Positions 17,529-27,869 are shown, counted from the first letter of the stretch. The stretch: 64,000 nt of DNA from Streptomyces sp. NBC_01669 (GCF_026339735.1 NZ_JAPEQG010000001.1:2976001-3040000), one strand, 5' to 3'. Numbers and translations are program-made. Notes: generated by a model not told the origin, from the letters alone.

Positions 17529-19385
17529 TCAGTCGTCTTCGTTGTCGCCGAAGTCGGGGCGGACACCGCGGGCGGCCATGACCTCGTCGTTGGAGGTGCC
17601 GGCGGCGACCATCGGCCAGACCATGGCGTCCTCGTGAACGATGAAGTCGATCACGACGGGGCGGTCGTTGACGGAGTTGGCCTCGGCGATGACCTTGTCC
17701 AGGTCGGCCGGGTCCTCGCAGCGGATCGCGTAGCAGCCCATGGCCTCGGACAGCTTGACGAAGTCCGGGACCCGGGTGCCCTTCGCCGGGGTGCCCTCGG
17801 TGTCGGCGCCGGAGTGCAGCACGGTGTTGGAGTACCGCTGGTTGTAGAACAGGGTCTGCCACTGGCGGACCATCCCCAGCGCGCCATTGTTGATGATCGC
17901 GACCTTGATCGGGATGTTGTTGAGCGCGCAGGTGGTCAGTTCCTGATTGGTCATCTGGAAGCAGCCGTCGCCGTCGATCGCCCAGACCGTACGGTCCGGC
18001 ATGCCGGCCTTCGCGCCCATCGCGGCCGGGACCGCGTAGCCCATCGTTCCGGCGCCGCCGGAGTTCAGCCAGGTGGCGGGCTTCTCGTACTGGATGAAGT
18101 GCGAGGCCCACATCTGGTGCTGACCGACGCCCGCCGCGAAGATCGTGTCCTCGGGGGCGAGCTCACCGATGCGCTGGATGACCTGCTGCGGCGAGAGGCT
18201 GCCGTCCTCCGGCAGGTCGTAGCCGACGGGGTAGGTCTCGCGCCAGCGGTTGAGGTCCTTCCACCAGGCGGAGTAGTCGCCGACGTGACCGTCGGTGTGC
18301 TCGGCCTGGACCGCCTGGACGAGGTCGGCGATGACCTCGCGGGCGTCACCGACGATCGGCACGTCGGCGGCGCGGTTCTTGCCGATCTCCGCAGGGTCGA
18401 TGTCGGCGTGGACGATCTTTGCGTACGGGGCGAAGCTGTCCAGCTTGCCGGTGACGCGGTCGTCGAAACGGGCTCCGAGGGCGACGATCAGGTCGGCCTT
18501 CTGCAGCGCGGTGACGGCGGTGACCGCACCGTGCATGCCCGGCATTCCCACGTGCAGCGGGTGGCTGTCAGGGAACGAACCGAGCGCCATCAGGGTGGTG
18601 GTGACGGGCGCTCCGGTGAGCTCGGCGAGCACCTTCAGTTCGGCGGTGGCGCCGGCCTTCATGACGCCGCCGCCGACGTACAGCACAGGACGCTTGGCCT
18701 GGGTGATGAGCCGGGCGGCCTCGCGGATCTGCTTGGCGTGCGGCTTGGTGACCGGGCGGTAGCCGGGCAGGTCCTGGGTCGGCGGCCAGCTGAACGTGGT
18801 CTGTGCCTGCAGGGCGTCCTTGGCGATGTCGACGAGGACGGGGCCCGGACGGCCGGTGGAGGCGATGTGGAAGGCCTCGGCGATCGTGTGCGGGATGTCC
18901 TCGGCGCGGGTGACCAGGAAGTTGTGCTTGGTGACCGGCATCGTGATGCCGCAGATGTCGGCCTCCTGGAAGGCGTCCGTACCGATCGCCTTCGAGGCGA
19001 CCTGGCCGGTGATCGCGACCAGCGGGACGGAGTCCATGTGCGCGTCGGCGATCGGGGTGACCAGGTTGGTGGCGCCGGGGCCCGAGGTGGCCATGCAGAC
19101 ACCGACCTTGCCGGTGGCCTGCGCGTAGCCGGTGGCGGCGTGGCCCGCACCCTGCTCATGGCGGACCAGCACATGACGGACCCGGCTGGAGTCCATCATC
19201 GGGTCGTACGCCGGAAGGATGGCGCCGCCGGGAATGCCGAATACCGTGTCGGCCCCCACCTCCTCAAGAGACCGGATGAGGGACTGCGCACCCGTGACGT
19301 GCTCAACGATGGCGGGGGACGATCCGCCGCTACGGGCCCGCGGCTGGGGATGGTGGGCCCCGGTGGCCTGCTCGGTCATCGGCAT
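17529..19385 (-). CDS. ilvB: Acetolactate synthase large subunit
   Basis: The 618-residue ThDP enzyme condenses pyruvate to acetolactate, or with 2-oxobutyrate to acetohydroxybutyrate. The catalytic Glu is in [10 protein letters not shown] (Glu77), FAD-binding sequence occupies the middle, and the ThDP motif starts at GDGCFQM and ends at IINN. ATG 19385 has AGAAGAGA upstream; an ATG two codons later is possible. It is preceded by a leader peptide and an attenuator on the same strand, so expression falls when branched-chain aminoacyl-tRNAs are plentiful. Confidence 0.97.
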   Translation of the reverse strand: MPMTEQATGAHHPQPRARSGGSSPAIVEHVTGAQSLIRSLEEVGADTVFGIPGGAILPAYDPMMDSSRVRHVLVRHEQGAGHAATGYAQATGKVGVCMATSGPGATNLVTPIADAHMDSVPLVAITGQVASKAIGTDAFQEADICGITMPVTKHNFLVTRAEDIPHTIAEAFHIASTGRPGPVLVDIAKDALQAQTTFSWPPTQDLPGYRPVTKPHAKQIREAARLITQAKRPVLYVGGGVMKAGATAELKVLAELTGAPVTTTLMALGSFPDSHPLHVGMPGMHGAVTAVTALQKADLIVALGARFDDRVTGKLDSFAPYAKIVHADIDPAEIGKNRAADVPIVGDAREVIADLVQAVQAEHTDGHVGDYSAWWKDLNRWRETYPVGYDLPEDGSLSPQQVIQRIGELAPEDTIFAAGVGQHQMWASHFIQYEKPATWLNSGGAGTMGYAVPAAMGAKAGMPDRTVWAIDGDGCFQMTNQELTTCALNNIPIKVAIINNGALGMVRQWQTLFYNQRYSNTVLHSGADTEGTPAKGTRVPDFVKLSEAMGCYAIRCEDPADLDKVIAEANSVNDRPVVIDFIVHEDAMVWPMVAAGTSNDEVMAARGVRPDFGDNEDD

Positions 19386-19438
19386 TCTCTTCTCGAAGCT
19401 GAGGGTTTTTGCGGGGTTTTGGGGTGTGCCGGTGCAAC

Positions 19439-19472
19439 AAAAAACCCCTCGTGCCGTGAGGCAAGCGAGGGG
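19439..19472 (-). terminator. ilvB attenuator terminator
   Basis: On the minus strand CCCCTCG and CGAGGGG (19466-19472 and 19445-19451) pair and are followed by six T residues (19444-19439), a textbook intrinsic terminator that is rare in this GC-rich genome. It lies between the leader peptide and ilvB. Upstream, GCAGAGT/ACTCTGC (19491-19497 and 19509-19515) can form a pause hairpin, and its loop CCCTCG could pair with CGAGGG of the terminator as the antiterminator. Confidence 0.85.
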
Positions 19473-19516
19473 AGCGCGCCGGTGCGGTCTGCAGAGTGTC
19501 AACGAGGGACTCTGCT

Positions 19517-19558
19517 TCAGCCGACGCGCTTTCCAAGTACGAGAATTCGGGTGCGCAT
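19517..19558 (-). CDS. ilvB leader peptide
   Basis: ATG 19558 opens a 13-residue frame, [13 protein letters not shown], holding Ile, Leu, Val and Leu in a row before the stop. Its stop abuts the pause hairpin of the attenuator. Stalling at these codons when branched-chain aminoacyl-tRNA is scarce would favour the antiterminator and allow ilvBNC transcription. Leader-peptide attenuation of ilvB is established as a class in actinobacteria. It is too short for standard gene calling. Confidence 0.85.
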   Translation of the reverse strand: MRTRILVLGKRVG

Positions 19559-19591
19559 GGCATTGACCCTCTCTCCGACGCGCCCAACGTG

Positions 19592-22528
19592 TCAAGTGGG
19601 TGGGATGGGCGTCTCACCATGTGAGCCACTGAGGAGCGGGATCGAGCCGCCTGCCAGGACGGGCTGAGCGACCGGACCACCGGGCACCGGGAACTCGCCG
19701 CGAGCCAGTGCTCGGCGCAGACGGTACTCGTCCAGCGGCCCCGAGAAGGCCATTCCCTGCCCGTGCGTACAGCCCATGGCGCGCAGCGCGAGGACCTGCT
19801 CCGGTACGTCGACACCGTCGGCGACGGACTGCAGACCGAGGTCGCAGGCGATCCTCAGCAGCCCGCTGGTGATCTTGTGCAGCCGGGCTGATTCCACGAC
19901 GCCCTCGACGAGGCCGCGGTCCAGTTTCAGGACGTCGATGGGGAGCCGGCGCAGCGCGTTGATCGCGGCGTAACCGCTGCCGAAGCCGTCGAGCGCGATC
20001 CGTACGCCGAGCCGCCGGAGCGCGACGAGGCGCTGTTCGAGCTCGTCGAAGGAGACGCGGGGGTCACTGTCGGAGACTTCGATCATCAGCGCCCCTGAAG
20101 GCAGGCTGTAGCGGGTGAGGAGGGCCTCGACGGAGCCGAACGGCATCGCCTTGTCCAGCAGTCTGCGGGCGGAGAGCCGGACGGCCACGGAGACGTGGTG
20201 CCCGGCCCTGGCCCGGTCCGCGGCCTGCTCGACGGCCTCTTCCAGGAGCCAGCGTGCGAGCTCGGCGCTGCGGTCGCTGTCCTCGGCGACACGGAGGAAC
20301 TCGGCGGGGGTGAACAGGATGCCCTGGGCGGAGCGCCAGCGGGCCTGCGCGGCGACGGCGGCGACATTACCGGTGGCGAGATGGATCACGGGCTGGTGGA
20401 GCAGGGCGAACTCGCCGTCCCGCAGCGCGGTGCGCAGCCGGGCCGCGAGCTCCGAGCGGCGTGCCACGTCGGCCTGCATCTGCGGAGCGTACAGCTCGAC
20501 GCGGTCCTTGCCGCCCGCCTTGGCCCGGTACATGGCGAGATCGGCGTTGCGCATGAGGTCGGTGGGGGTGATGGCGGGCTCGGCGAAGGCGACGCCGATG
20601 GAGGCGGCGACCCGGACCTCGCCGCCGCCGATCCGGTAGGGCTGGGAGAGCGTGAGGCGCAGCCGGTCGGCGATCTCGTGGACCTGGTACTCACGCGCCG
20701 ACTGATCACGGGTGCCGTCACCGAGGATCAGCGCCGCGAACTCGTCTCCGCCGAGGCGGGCGGCGGTGTCCCCCACCCGTACGGACTCCTGGAGGCGGCG
20801 GGCGGCCTGGATGAGCAGCTCGTCGCCCGCCTGATGGCCCAGCCGGTCGTTGACCGCCTTGAAGCCGTCGAGGTCGATGAAGAGCACCGCGGTGCCGGGG
20901 TCGCCGGAGCGGCGGCCACCGAGTGCCTGCCGGACCCGGTCGGTGAACAGGGCGCGGTTGGGCAGGTCGGTGAGCGGGTCGTGCTCGGCGTTGTGCTGCA
21001 GCTGGGCCTGGAGCCGGACCCGTTCGGTCACGTCCCGGCTGTTGAGGATCAGCCCGCCCTGGTGGCGGTTGACGGTGGACTCGACGTTGAGCCAGTCACC
21101 GGTGCCGGACCTGAACCGGCACTCGATCCGGGTGGTGGGTTCCTCGCTGGGCGGTGCGGCCAGGAACCGCCGCACCTCGTGGACCACGCGCCCCAGATCC
21201 TCGGGATGAATGATCGAGGCGAGCTCGGCACCGATCAGGTCGTCGGCCTCGCGCCCGTACACCCCGGAGGCGGCGGGGCTGACGTACCGGAGTATGCCGG
21301 TGGGTGCGGCGATCATGATGACATCGCTGGAGCCCTGGACCAGGGAGCGGAAGTGGTTCTCCTTCTGCGCCAGCTCCTGGGTGAGGGCGATGTTGTCGAC
21401 GAGCATGATGCCCTGCCGGACGACCAGGGCGAGCACCACCGTGCAGCCGGTGAACACCACGACGCGGTCCACCCTGCGGCCCTCGATGACGTTGTAGAGG
21501 ATGCCGAGGGTGCAGACGGCTGCGGCGAGATACGGCGTCAGGGCGGCCAGCGAACCGGCGATCGGGCGGCTGGTGGCACGCGCGGCGGGGCGCTGCTGGA
21601 CAGCGTTGTCCGAGGTCCGGTTCGCACTCCACGGGGCGTACGCGAGGAGCAGCGACCCGGCGAACCAGCCGGCGTCCAGCAACTGGCCGGAGTGGTAGGT
21701 CTGGCGGAGCAGCGGCGAGGTGAACAGCGCGTCCGACAGGACGGTCAGGGCAAGCGCGGCGACGGCGGTGTTCACCGCGGAGCGGTTCACGTTGGACCGC
21801 CGGAAGTGCAGGGCGAGGACCATCGAGACCAGCACGATGTCGAGCAGCGGATAGGCCAGCGAGAGCGCCACGCGGGCCACGCTCGTCCCCCCGACGTCCG
21901 CGAGGTGCGCGGCGTGGGCGAGGGCGAGGCTCCAGGACAGGGTCAGGAGCGATCCGCCGATCAGCCAGGAGTCCAGTACGAGACAGACCCAGCCGGCCCG
22001 GGTGGCGGGGCGTTTGGCGAGGACGAGCAGTCCGACGATCGCGGGCGGGGCGAAGCAGAGGTAGAAGACGTCGGCGAGGGACAGGCTGGGCACCGGGAGC
22101 CCGAGCACGACCTCGTACCACCCCCAGACGGCGTTTCCCCCGGCGGCCATCAGCGAGGACAGCGAGAACAGCAGCCAGGCGGGCCGGAAGCGGTTCTCCG
22201 CGGCGCGCGCGTAGAGGAAGCAGGAGACAGCCGCGATGAGGGCGGCACCGCTGAGGCCGAAGTCACCCATGACGAGTGCCAGTTCGGGCGAACCCCAGCC
22301 CAGCGCCGCCCCCACGGCGTAACCACCGCAGACCAGGCCGAGGAGGAGCTGTGAGACCAGACCCGAGGCCCCGCCGGCGGCCGGCTGCCGGGAGAGGAGC
22401 GCCCCGAGTGCGCTTGCCGGGGCGCTCACCGGGGTGCCCCCGATGTCATCGGATGGACGCGGGCCCGGCGGGGTGGCCGGCCCGGCGGTCGCCGGCGACC
22501 GCCCTGTCGCGTCGGATCGTTCGTCCAT
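19592..22528 (-). CDS. cdgC: Membrane diguanylate cyclase with PAS, GGDEF and degenerate EAL (CdgC-like)
   Basis: The 978-residue protein has about ten membrane segments in residues 50-390, a PAS domain (about 410-530, with [14 protein letters not shown]), GGDEF (about 540-700) and EAL (about 710-960). RLGGDEF near 594 is intact and RVGD five residues upstream is an inhibitory I-site, so c-di-GMP synthesis with product feedback is likely. The EAL domain has lost key residues: EALxR reads AQARW near 726, DDFGTG reads DGFGSG near 847, and the EIT-type motif reads EVSDSD. Phosphodiesterase activity is therefore unlikely. The position next to ilvB matches, from memory, cdgC of S. coelicolor. ATG 22528 lacks a clear ribosome site, so the start is uncertain. 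Confidence 0.88.
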   Translation of the reverse strand: MDERSDATGRSPATAGPATPPGPRPSDDIGGTPVSAPASALGALLSRQPAAGGASGLVSQLLLGLVCGGYAVGAALGWGSPELALVMGDFGLSGAALIAAVSCFLYARAAENRFRPAWLLFSLSSLMAAGGNAVWGWYEVVLGLPVPSLSLADVFYLCFAPPAIVGLLVLAKRPATRAGWVCLVLDSWLIGGSLLTLSWSLALAHAAHLADVGGTSVARVALSLAYPLLDIVLVSMVLALHFRRSNVNRSAVNTAVAALALTVLSDALFTSPLLRQTYHSGQLLDAGWFAGSLLLAYAPWSANRTSDNAVQQRPAARATSRPIAGSLAALTPYLAAAVCTLGILYNVIEGRRVDRVVVFTGCTVVLALVVRQGIMLVDNIALTQELAQKENHFRSLVQGSSDVIMIAAPTGILRYVSPAASGVYGREADDLIGAELASIIHPEDLGRVVHEVRRFLAAPPSEEPTTRIECRFRSGTGDWLNVESTVNRHQGGLILNSRDVTERVRLQAQLQHNAEHDPLTDLPNRALFTDRVRQALGGRRSGDPGTAVLFIDLDGFKAVNDRLGHQAGDELLIQAARRLQESVRVGDTAARLGGDEFAALILGDGTRDQSAREYQVHEIADRLRLTLSQPYRIGGGEVRVAASIGVAFAEPAITPTDLMRNADLAMYRAKAGGKDRVELYAPQMQADVARRSELAARLRTALRDGEFALLHQPVIHLATGNVAAVAAQARWRSAQGILFTPAEFLRVAEDSDRSAELARWLLEEAVEQAADRARAGHHVSVAVRLSARRLLDKAMPFGSVEALLTRYSLPSGALMIEVSDSDPRVSFDELEQRLVALRRLGVRIALDGFGSGYAAINALRRLPIDVLKLDRGLVEGVVESARLHKITSGLLRIACDLGLQSVADGVDVPEQVLALRAMGCTHGQGMAFSGPLDEYRLRRALARGEFPVPGGPVAQPVLAGGSIPLLSGSHGETPIPPT

Positions 22529-22627
22529 CGGCCATACATCGCCCGTCGCCCCCCTCGCGTTCCGCTGCCACCCCGGTACCGCCCCTTCCACAACACAGCC
22601 CCCCATCCGGGACGATACACCAGACTC

Positions 22628-22641
22628 GTCACACAGTGACA
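22628..22641 (-). promoter_or_regulatory. BldD-like box upstream of cdgC
   Basis: GTCACACAGTGAC (22628-22640) is a 13-base inverted repeat. Read from 22629, TCACACAGTGACA matches 8 of the 9 fixed positions of the BldD consensus TnACnCwGnGTnA. It lies 100 bases upstream of the cdgC start. BldD is the c-di-GMP-binding master regulator that controls several GGDEF genes in Streptomyces. Binding here is inferred. Confidence 0.4.
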
Positions 22642-22714
22642 TACCACCTCTACTCTCCGTGACGAACTGGGGAGTTGTCGACACGGTGTGCTATGGAACG
22701 GATCCGAAGCGTGG

Positions 22715-23665
22715 TCAGCCGGTGGTGAGTACGACGTTCTGCACCGGCTCCCCCGCTGCGAACCGGGTGAGCTGGCCGGCCAGCAGGCGCTTGGCACGCG
22801 GCAGGAATGCCGAGGTGCTGCCTCCCACATGAGGTGTGATCAGGACGTTCGGAGCATGCCAGAGGGGATGGCCGGCGGGCAGGGGTTCGGGGTCGGTGAC
22901 ATCGAGGGCGGCGCGCAGCCGGCCGGACTCGAGTTCGGACAGGAGGGCCTTGGTGTCCACGACGCCACCGCGCGCGACGTTCACGAGCAGCGCGCCGTCC
23001 GCCATCGCGGCCAGGAAGTCGGCGCCCACCAGCCCTTGCGTGGAGGCGTTCAGCGGGGTGGACAGAACGACGATGTCGGCCTCGGGCAGCAGCGCGGGCA
23101 GGTCGTCGAGCGCGCGTACGGGGCCGCGCGCAGTTGTCCGTGCGGAGCGCGCGACGCGCGCCACCCGCGCACACTCGAAGGGCACGAGCCGGTCCTCGAT
23201 GGCGGCGCCGATCGATCCGTACCCCACGATCAGTACGGACTTGTCCGCGAGCGCCGGGTAGAAGCCGGAACGCCACTCCTCCTTGTCCTGTCCGTGGACG
23301 AATCCGGGGAAGCCGCGCAGCGAGGCGAGGATCAGGGCGAGGGTGAGCTCCGCCGTCGAGGCCTCGTGGACGCCCTTGGCGTTGCACAGCCGCACCCCGG
23401 CGGGCAACTGGCCGAGCCCCGGCTGGACATGGTCGATGCCCGCGGAGAGCGTCTGCACGACCTGCACGGCCCCCATCCCGGCGAGCGGGCGGACCGCGAT
23501 CTCCAGGCCCTTCATGTAGGGAACGACGTAGAAGGCGCAGTCCGCGGGGTCGGCGGGGAAGTCCTGCGCGCCGTCCCAGAACCGGTAGTTGAGACCCTGG
23601 GGGAGTCCTTCGATCTCGTCGGCCGGAATCGGCAGCCATACGTCGGGAGTCTTTGTAGAAGTCAT
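22715..23665 (-). CDS. D-2-hydroxyacid dehydrogenase family protein
   Basis: The 316-residue NAD-dependent enzyme has GYGSIGAAIEDRL as the Rossmann motif (near 145), VARGGVVDTKAL with the catalytic Arg, and PHVGGST with the catalytic His. The N-terminal substrate domain begins with the usual VWLPIPADE. Substrate is unknown; glyoxylate or hydroxypyruvate type acids are possible. ATG 23665 has no visible Shine-Dalgarno sequence. It is divergent from the aldo/keto reductase at 23784. Confidence 0.88.
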   Translation of the reverse strand: MTSTKTPDVWLPIPADEIEGLPQGLNYRFWDGAQDFPADPADCAFYVVPYMKGLEIAVRPLAGMGAVQVVQTLSAGIDHVQPGLGQLPAGVRLCNAKGVHEASTAELTLALILASLRGFPGFVHGQDKEEWRSGFYPALADKSVLIVGYGSIGAAIEDRLVPFECARVARVARSARTTARGPVRALDDLPALLPEADIVVLSTPLNASTQGLVGADFLAAMADGALLVNVARGGVVDTKALLSELESGRLRAALDVTDPEPLPAGHPLWHAPNVLITPHVGGSTSAFLPRAKRLLAGQLTRFAAGEPVQNVVLTTG

Positions 23666-23783
23666 GGTCAGGAGGCTATGCGAAGCCCGCCGGGCGGCAG
23701 AGGTTACTTTTGGGTGCGGTGCGGCCCCCTGACGGCGGGGCCGAGTGCCTCGCCGGGCGGGGCACCAAGGAGGGGTCGGGGAG

Positions 23784-24776
23784 TTGGAGCGCAGGAGTCT
23801 CGGGGTGGCGGCGCTCGCCGTGGGTGCGGTCGGACTCGGCTGCATGCCTATGAGCTGGGCGTACAGCGCGTCGCAGCAGCGTGGTGACCGTGCGTTGCGG
23901 GCGGTGCACGCCGCGCTCGACGCGGGTGTCGACCTGCTCGACACGGCCGACATGTACGGCCCCTTCACCAATGAGCTCCTGATCGGCAGGGCGCTGAAGG
24001 GGCGTCGGGACGAGGCGTTCGTCTCCACCAAGTGCGGGCTGCTGGTGGGCGATCAGCACATCGTGGCCAATGGCCGTCCCGGCTATGTGCGCCGGGCCTG
24101 TGACGCGTCGCTGCGCCGGCTGCAGACCGATGTGATCGATCTGTACCACCTGCACCGGGCCGACCCCGAGGTGCCGGTGGAGGAGACCTGGGGGGCGATG
24201 GCGGAGCTGGTCACGGCGGGGAAGGTGCGAGCGCTCGGGCTGAGTGCGGTCGGGGCACGGGCCTCGCGCCGGCCGGGGGCGCGGATGCATGACGGAACGA
24301 TTCGGCAGCTGGAGCGGGTGCAGCAGGTCTTTCCGGTGAGCGCGGTCCAGGCGGAACTCTCGGTGTGGTCGCCGGAGGCGCTGGACGCGCTGCTGCCGTG
24401 GTGCGAGGCACGGGGTGTGGGCCTGCTGGCTGCGATGCCGCTGGGGAACGGCTATCTGACGGGCACGCTGACGCCGGGCCAGGGCTTCGAGCCGGACGAC
24501 CTGCGGGCCAGACATCCGCGGTTCACCGCCGAGATGATGGCGGCGAACCAGCCGCTGGTGGTGGGACTGCGCCGGATCGCCGAGCGGCACGGGGCGACTC
24601 CGGCCCAGGTGGCGCTGGCCTGGGTGCTGCGGCAGGGCCCGCATGTGGTGCCGGTGCCGGGCACGAAGCGGGAGCAGTGGGCGGTGGAGAACGCGGGGTC
24701 GGCCGGACTGGAGCTGACGGCGCGGGACCTGGCCGAGATCGCGCGGCTGCCGCGGGCGCGGGGGTCGTGGGACTGA
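23784..24776 (+). CDS. Aldo/keto reductase
   Basis: The 330-residue NADPH-dependent carbonyl reductase has the catalytic tetrad Asp53 and Tyr58 (LLDTADMYGP), Lys83 (STKCG) and His in DLYHLHRAD (near 118). The C-terminal VPVPGTKREQWAVEN forms the NADPH phosphate site. Start is taken as TTG 23784 because AAGGAGG sits 10 bases upstream and the conserved MERRSLG begins there. No substrate can be assigned. Confidence 0.88.
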   Translation: MERRSLGVAALAVGAVGLGCMPMSWAYSASQQRGDRALRAVHAALDAGVDLLDTADMYGPFTNELLIGRALKGRRDEAFVSTKCGLLVGDQHIVANGRPGYVRRACDASLRRLQTDVIDLYHLHRADPEVPVEETWGAMAELVTAGKVRALGLSAVGARASRRPGARMHDGTIRQLERVQQVFPVSAVQAELSVWSPEALDALLPWCEARGVGLLAAMPLGNGYLTGTLTPGQGFEPDDLRARHPRFTAEMMAANQPLVVGLRRIAERHGATPAQVALAWVLRQGPHVVPVPGTKREQWAVENAGSAGLELTARDLAEIARLPRARGSWD

Positions 24777-24890
24777 GGGCGGGCGTGCGCGGGTCCGGCA
24801 CCTGCCGGAAAAGTGCGTGGCCTTGCGGAACCCGGGGCCGGGCTGCGGTGTAGGAACAGTAGTCAGGCAGCCGTCGAAGGGACCGGTGCT

Positions 24891-26123
24891 GTGCGCATTG
24901 CTGTATTCGGATCGCCGAGAACCCCTGCGGGACACCCGCGCATCCTCCCGGGCGCGCGCCGCGCTGCAGTGGCCGCGCTGGCTGCGGGCTCGCTGCTGCT
25001 GTCCGCGGGATGCTCGTCGAACGACGACTCGGAAAACACGCAGGCCCGCCCCACGGGCGCACCCGCCACGGTGCCCTCAGCGTCCTCCTCGCCGCCCTCC
25101 TCGCCACCGTCGGCGAAGGGCTCGGTGAAGGTGGTGTCGACGCTGACGGAGGGGCTCGCGTCTCCGTGGGGGCTGGCGGAGCTGCCGGGCGGCGATCTGC
25201 TGGTGTCCTCGCGCGACGGGAGAACGATCACCCGGATCGACGGCAGCACGGGAAAGCAGACACTGCTGGGCACGGTGCCCGGCGTATCGCCCGCCGGGGA
25301 GGGCGGGTTGCTGGGGATCGCGATCTCCCCGGCGTTCGACACGGACCATCTGCTGTACGCGTACTTCACGACCGCGTCCGACAACCGCATCGCTCGCATG
25401 CGGTACGACGGGACCGGCAAGGCCCCCGGCCGGCAGCTCGGTGCACCGCACACGATCCTGCGGGGCATCCCGAAGGGCTACATCCACAACGGCGGCCGGA
25501 TCGCCTTCGGCCCGGACGGCATGCTGTACGCGGGCACGGGCGAGACGGGGCAGACCAGGGAACTCTCACAGGACAAGAAGTCCCTGGCGGGCAAGATCCT
25601 GCGGATGACCCCGGACGGCAGACCGGCACCGGGCAACCCCGTGCCCGGCTCGCTGATGTATTCGTACGGGCACCGCAATGTGCAGGGTCTGGCCTGGGAC
25701 GGGCAGAAACGGCTGTGGGCGTCCGAATTCGGGCAGGACACCTGGGACGAGCTGAATCAGATCGTGCCCGGCGGGAATTACGGCTGGCCGAAGTACGAGG
25801 GCAAGGTGGGCAAGGCGGGTTTTGTCGACCCCGTGGCCCAGTGGAGACCGTCCGAGGCATCCCCGAGCGGGATCGCCTTCGCCCGGGGCTCGATCTGGAT
25901 GGCGGGCCTGCGCGGTGAGCGGCTCTGGAGGATTCCGCTGTCCGGCAGCCCGGGCAGGGAACCTCTGGCAGCCCCGCAGTCGTTCCTGCAAGGGAAGTAC
26001 GGCCGTCTGCGCACGGTGCTCGCCGCGGGCGGCAGCAGACTCTGGCTGGTCACGAGCAACACGGACACCCGCGGCACCCCGAAACCGGGAGACGACAGAG
26101 TCCTGGTGCTCCAGGTGCGGTAG
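24891..26123 (+). CDS. PQQ-dependent sugar dehydrogenase-like lipoprotein
   Basis: The 410-residue beta-propeller protein of the soluble glucose/sorbosone dehydrogenase family starts at GTG 24891 (GAAGGGA upstream). A signal peptide with lipobox LLSAGC (Cys41) anchors it to the outer face of the membrane. A low-complexity Ser/Pro linker (about 45-80) leads to the catalytic domain: ASPWGLAELPGGDLLVS, GEGGLLGIAISPAF, YGHRNVQGLAWD and EFGQDTWDELNQI are the propeller motifs. PQQ binding is expected but the substrate is unknown. Confidence 0.88.
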   Translation: MRIAVFGSPRTPAGHPRILPGARRAAVAALAAGSLLLSAGCSSNDDSENTQARPTGAPATVPSASSSPPSSPPSAKGSVKVVSTLTEGLASPWGLAELPGGDLLVSSRDGRTITRIDGSTGKQTLLGTVPGVSPAGEGGLLGIAISPAFDTDHLLYAYFTTASDNRIARMRYDGTGKAPGRQLGAPHTILRGIPKGYIHNGGRIAFGPDGMLYAGTGETGQTRELSQDKKSLAGKILRMTPDGRPAPGNPVPGSLMYSYGHRNVQGLAWDGQKRLWASEFGQDTWDELNQIVPGGNYGWPKYEGKVGKAGFVDPVAQWRPSEASPSGIAFARGSIWMAGLRGERLWRIPLSGSPGREPLAAPQSFLQGKYGRLRTVLAAGGSRLWLVTSNTDTRGTPKPGDDRVLVLQVR

Positions 26124-26153
26124 CGGCGACAGCAGGTGAAAGGGTGCGATCCG

Positions 26154-26405
26154 GTGTTCAACTTCTTCGAGGAACTCTTCGCCCCGGGCCGCAAGCACGC
26201 CGCGGAGGAACAGAAGCGGCTGGAGCTGACCCGGGTGGATCTGGGCACGGGCGACCCCGCCCGCGGTCCGATAGACCTGAGCTCGGGAAAGGTGACGGTG
26301 CGCGTCCCCGGTCCGGAAGGCACCCCGTCACCCCCGCCGACCCCGCTGCAGGACCCGGAAGACACCGAGGCCCCCTCAAGCCGCTCAGGCCCGTCCGGCG
26401 ATTGA
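26154..26405 (+). CDS. Small DUF6191-like protein
   Basis: The 83-residue protein begins MFNFFEELFAPGRKHAAEEQ, a pattern I recall from the Streptomyces DUF6191 family, continues with a conserved IDLSSGKVTVRVPG segment, and ends in a Pro/Ser-rich tail. GTG 26154 is preferred over the GTG at 26136 because the conserved part begins there. No function is known. It sits 30 bases after the sugar dehydrogenase and is probably co-transcribed. The IS21 element begins about 90 bases beyond its stop. Confidence 0.7.
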   Translation: MFNFFEELFAPGRKHAAEEQKRLELTRVDLGTGDPARGPIDLSSGKVTVRVPGPEGTPSPPPTPLQDPEDTEAPSSRSGPSGD

Positions 26406-26482
26406 GGACGGAACGGTCACCGGACAGCCCGGGTACCCGTTCCCCGCACCGGCCCCGCCGAACTCCTTTGTGAGCTCCTCCA

Positions 26483-26498
26483 AGAGCCTGTCGGGTGA
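26483..26498 (+). repeat. Outer inverted repeat, left copy
   Basis: AGAGCCTGTCGGGTGA is the exact reverse complement of the sequence at 28959-28974. It directly adjoins and slightly overlaps the left end of the IS21 element. It could be the end of an older element or repeat into which IS21 inserted. Confidence 0.7.
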
Positions 26499-26603
26499 CT
26501 CTCGGCGTCGCTTGAATTCTGACCCTCTGACGGCGGATCAAAAGTGACCCACTTGGTGATCTTCGCCTGAACCTGATCTTGATGGAAGGTCAGGAGGGAG
26601 AGG

Positions 26604-27869
26604 GTGATCCTCGTGGAGGACTGGGCAGAGATCCGTAGGCTGCACCGGGCTGAGCAGATGCCGATCCGGGCAATCGCGCGGCATCTGGGCATCTCGAAGA
26701 ACACGGTCAAACGAGCCCTGGCCACGGACCGGCCGCCGAAGTACGAGCGCCCGTCTCAGGGGTCGGTCGTGGACGCGGTCGAGGTCCAGATCCGTGAGCT
26801 TTTGCGGGAGACTCCGACGATGCCGGCCGCCGTGATTGCCGAGCGGATCGGGTGGGAACGCGGGATGACGGTCCTCAAGGACCGGGTGCGGGACCTGCGG
26901 CCTGCCTATGTGCCAGTCGATCCGGTCTCGCGCACGACGTATCGGCCCGGCGAGCTGGCCCAGTGCGACCTGTGGTTTCCCGAGGCGGACATCCCGCTCG
27001 GCTACGGCCAGAGCGGACGGCCGCCGGTGCTGGTGATGGTGTCCGGGTATTCGCGGGTGATCGCCGCGCGGATGCTGCCCTCGCGCACGACCGGCGATCT
27101 GATCGATGGGCACTGGCGGCTGCTGTCCGCCTGGGGCGCGGTGCCCAAGACGCTCGTCTGGGACAACGAATCCGGGGTCGGTCGCGGAAAGCTCACTGCC
27201 GAGTTCGCCGCGTTCGCGGGCCTGCTCGCCACGAAGATCCATCTGTGCCGGCCCCGTGATCCAGAAGCGAAAGGGCTGGTCGAGCGGGCCAACGGCTATC
27301 TGGAGACGAGTTTCCTCCCCGGCCGCACCTTCAGTGGCCCCGGCGACTTCAACACCCAGCTGACCGCCTGGCTGACCATCGCCAACCGGCGTGTCCACCG
27401 CACTCTGCAGACCCGCCCCGTCGAGCGGTGGGAGGCCGACCGGGCCGGAATGCTCGCCCTGCCGCCCGTCGACCCGCCCGCCTGGTGGCGGCTGCAGACA
27501 CGGATCGGCCGCGACCACTACGTCCGCGTCGACACGTGCGACTACTCCGTGCACCCCGCCGCGATCGGACGCACCGTCACCGTGCTGTGTGACAACGACG
27601 AGATCACCGTCCTCGCCCCCAGCGGCGAGATCGTCGCCCAGCACCCGCGCTGCTGGGCCCGCCACCAGACCATCACCGACCCCGACCACGCTGCCGCGGG
27701 CAAGGTGATGCGAGGTGAGGTGCACCACCAGCAGGCCGCCCGCGCCAAAGCCGCCCGAACAGCCCAGACCGACCCAGGCCCGCTTATCGAGGTCGAGCAA
27801 CGCGAACTGGGCACCTATGACCGGCTGTTCACGGTCATCGAAGGCGGCAAGGGCAGGGAGGCCGGCTGA
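26604..27869 (+). CDS. istA: IS21-family transposase
   Basis: The 421-residue transposase starts at GTG 26604 behind GGAGGGAGAGG. An N-terminal helix-turn-helix (MPIRAIARHLGISKNTVKRAL, about 17-37) binds the element ends. The DDE core shows Asp in QCDLWFPE (near 122), Asp in VWDNESGV (near 187) and Glu in GLVERANGYLE (near 227). The C-terminal region is basic and typical of IstA. Its TGA overlaps the ATG of istB, so the two are translationally coupled. Confidence 0.95.
   Translation: MILVEDWAEIRRLHRAEQMPIRAIARHLGISKNTVKRALATDRPPKYERPSQGSVVDAVEVQIRELLRETPTMPAAVIAERIGWERGMTVLKDRVRDLRPAYVPVDPVSRTTYRPGELAQCDLWFPEADIPLGYGQSGRPPVLVMVSGYSRVIAARMLPSRTTGDLIDGHWRLLSAWGAVPKTLVWDNESGVGRGKLTAEFAAFAGLLATKIHLCRPRDPEAKGLVERANGYLETSFLPGRTFSGPGDFNTQLTAWLTIANRRVHRTLQTRPVERWEADRAGMLALPPVDPPAWWRLQTRIGRDHYVRVDTCDYSVHPAAIGRTVTVLCDNDEITVLAPSGEIVAQHPRCWARHQTITDPDHAAAGKVMRGEVHHQQAARAKAARTAQTDPGPLIEVEQRELGTYDRLFTVIEGGKGREAG

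Noticed and set aside
22685..23887. Plus-strand open frame across the hydroxyacid dehydrogenase
   Set aside because: It is antisense to a gene with intact NAD-binding and catalytic motifs.
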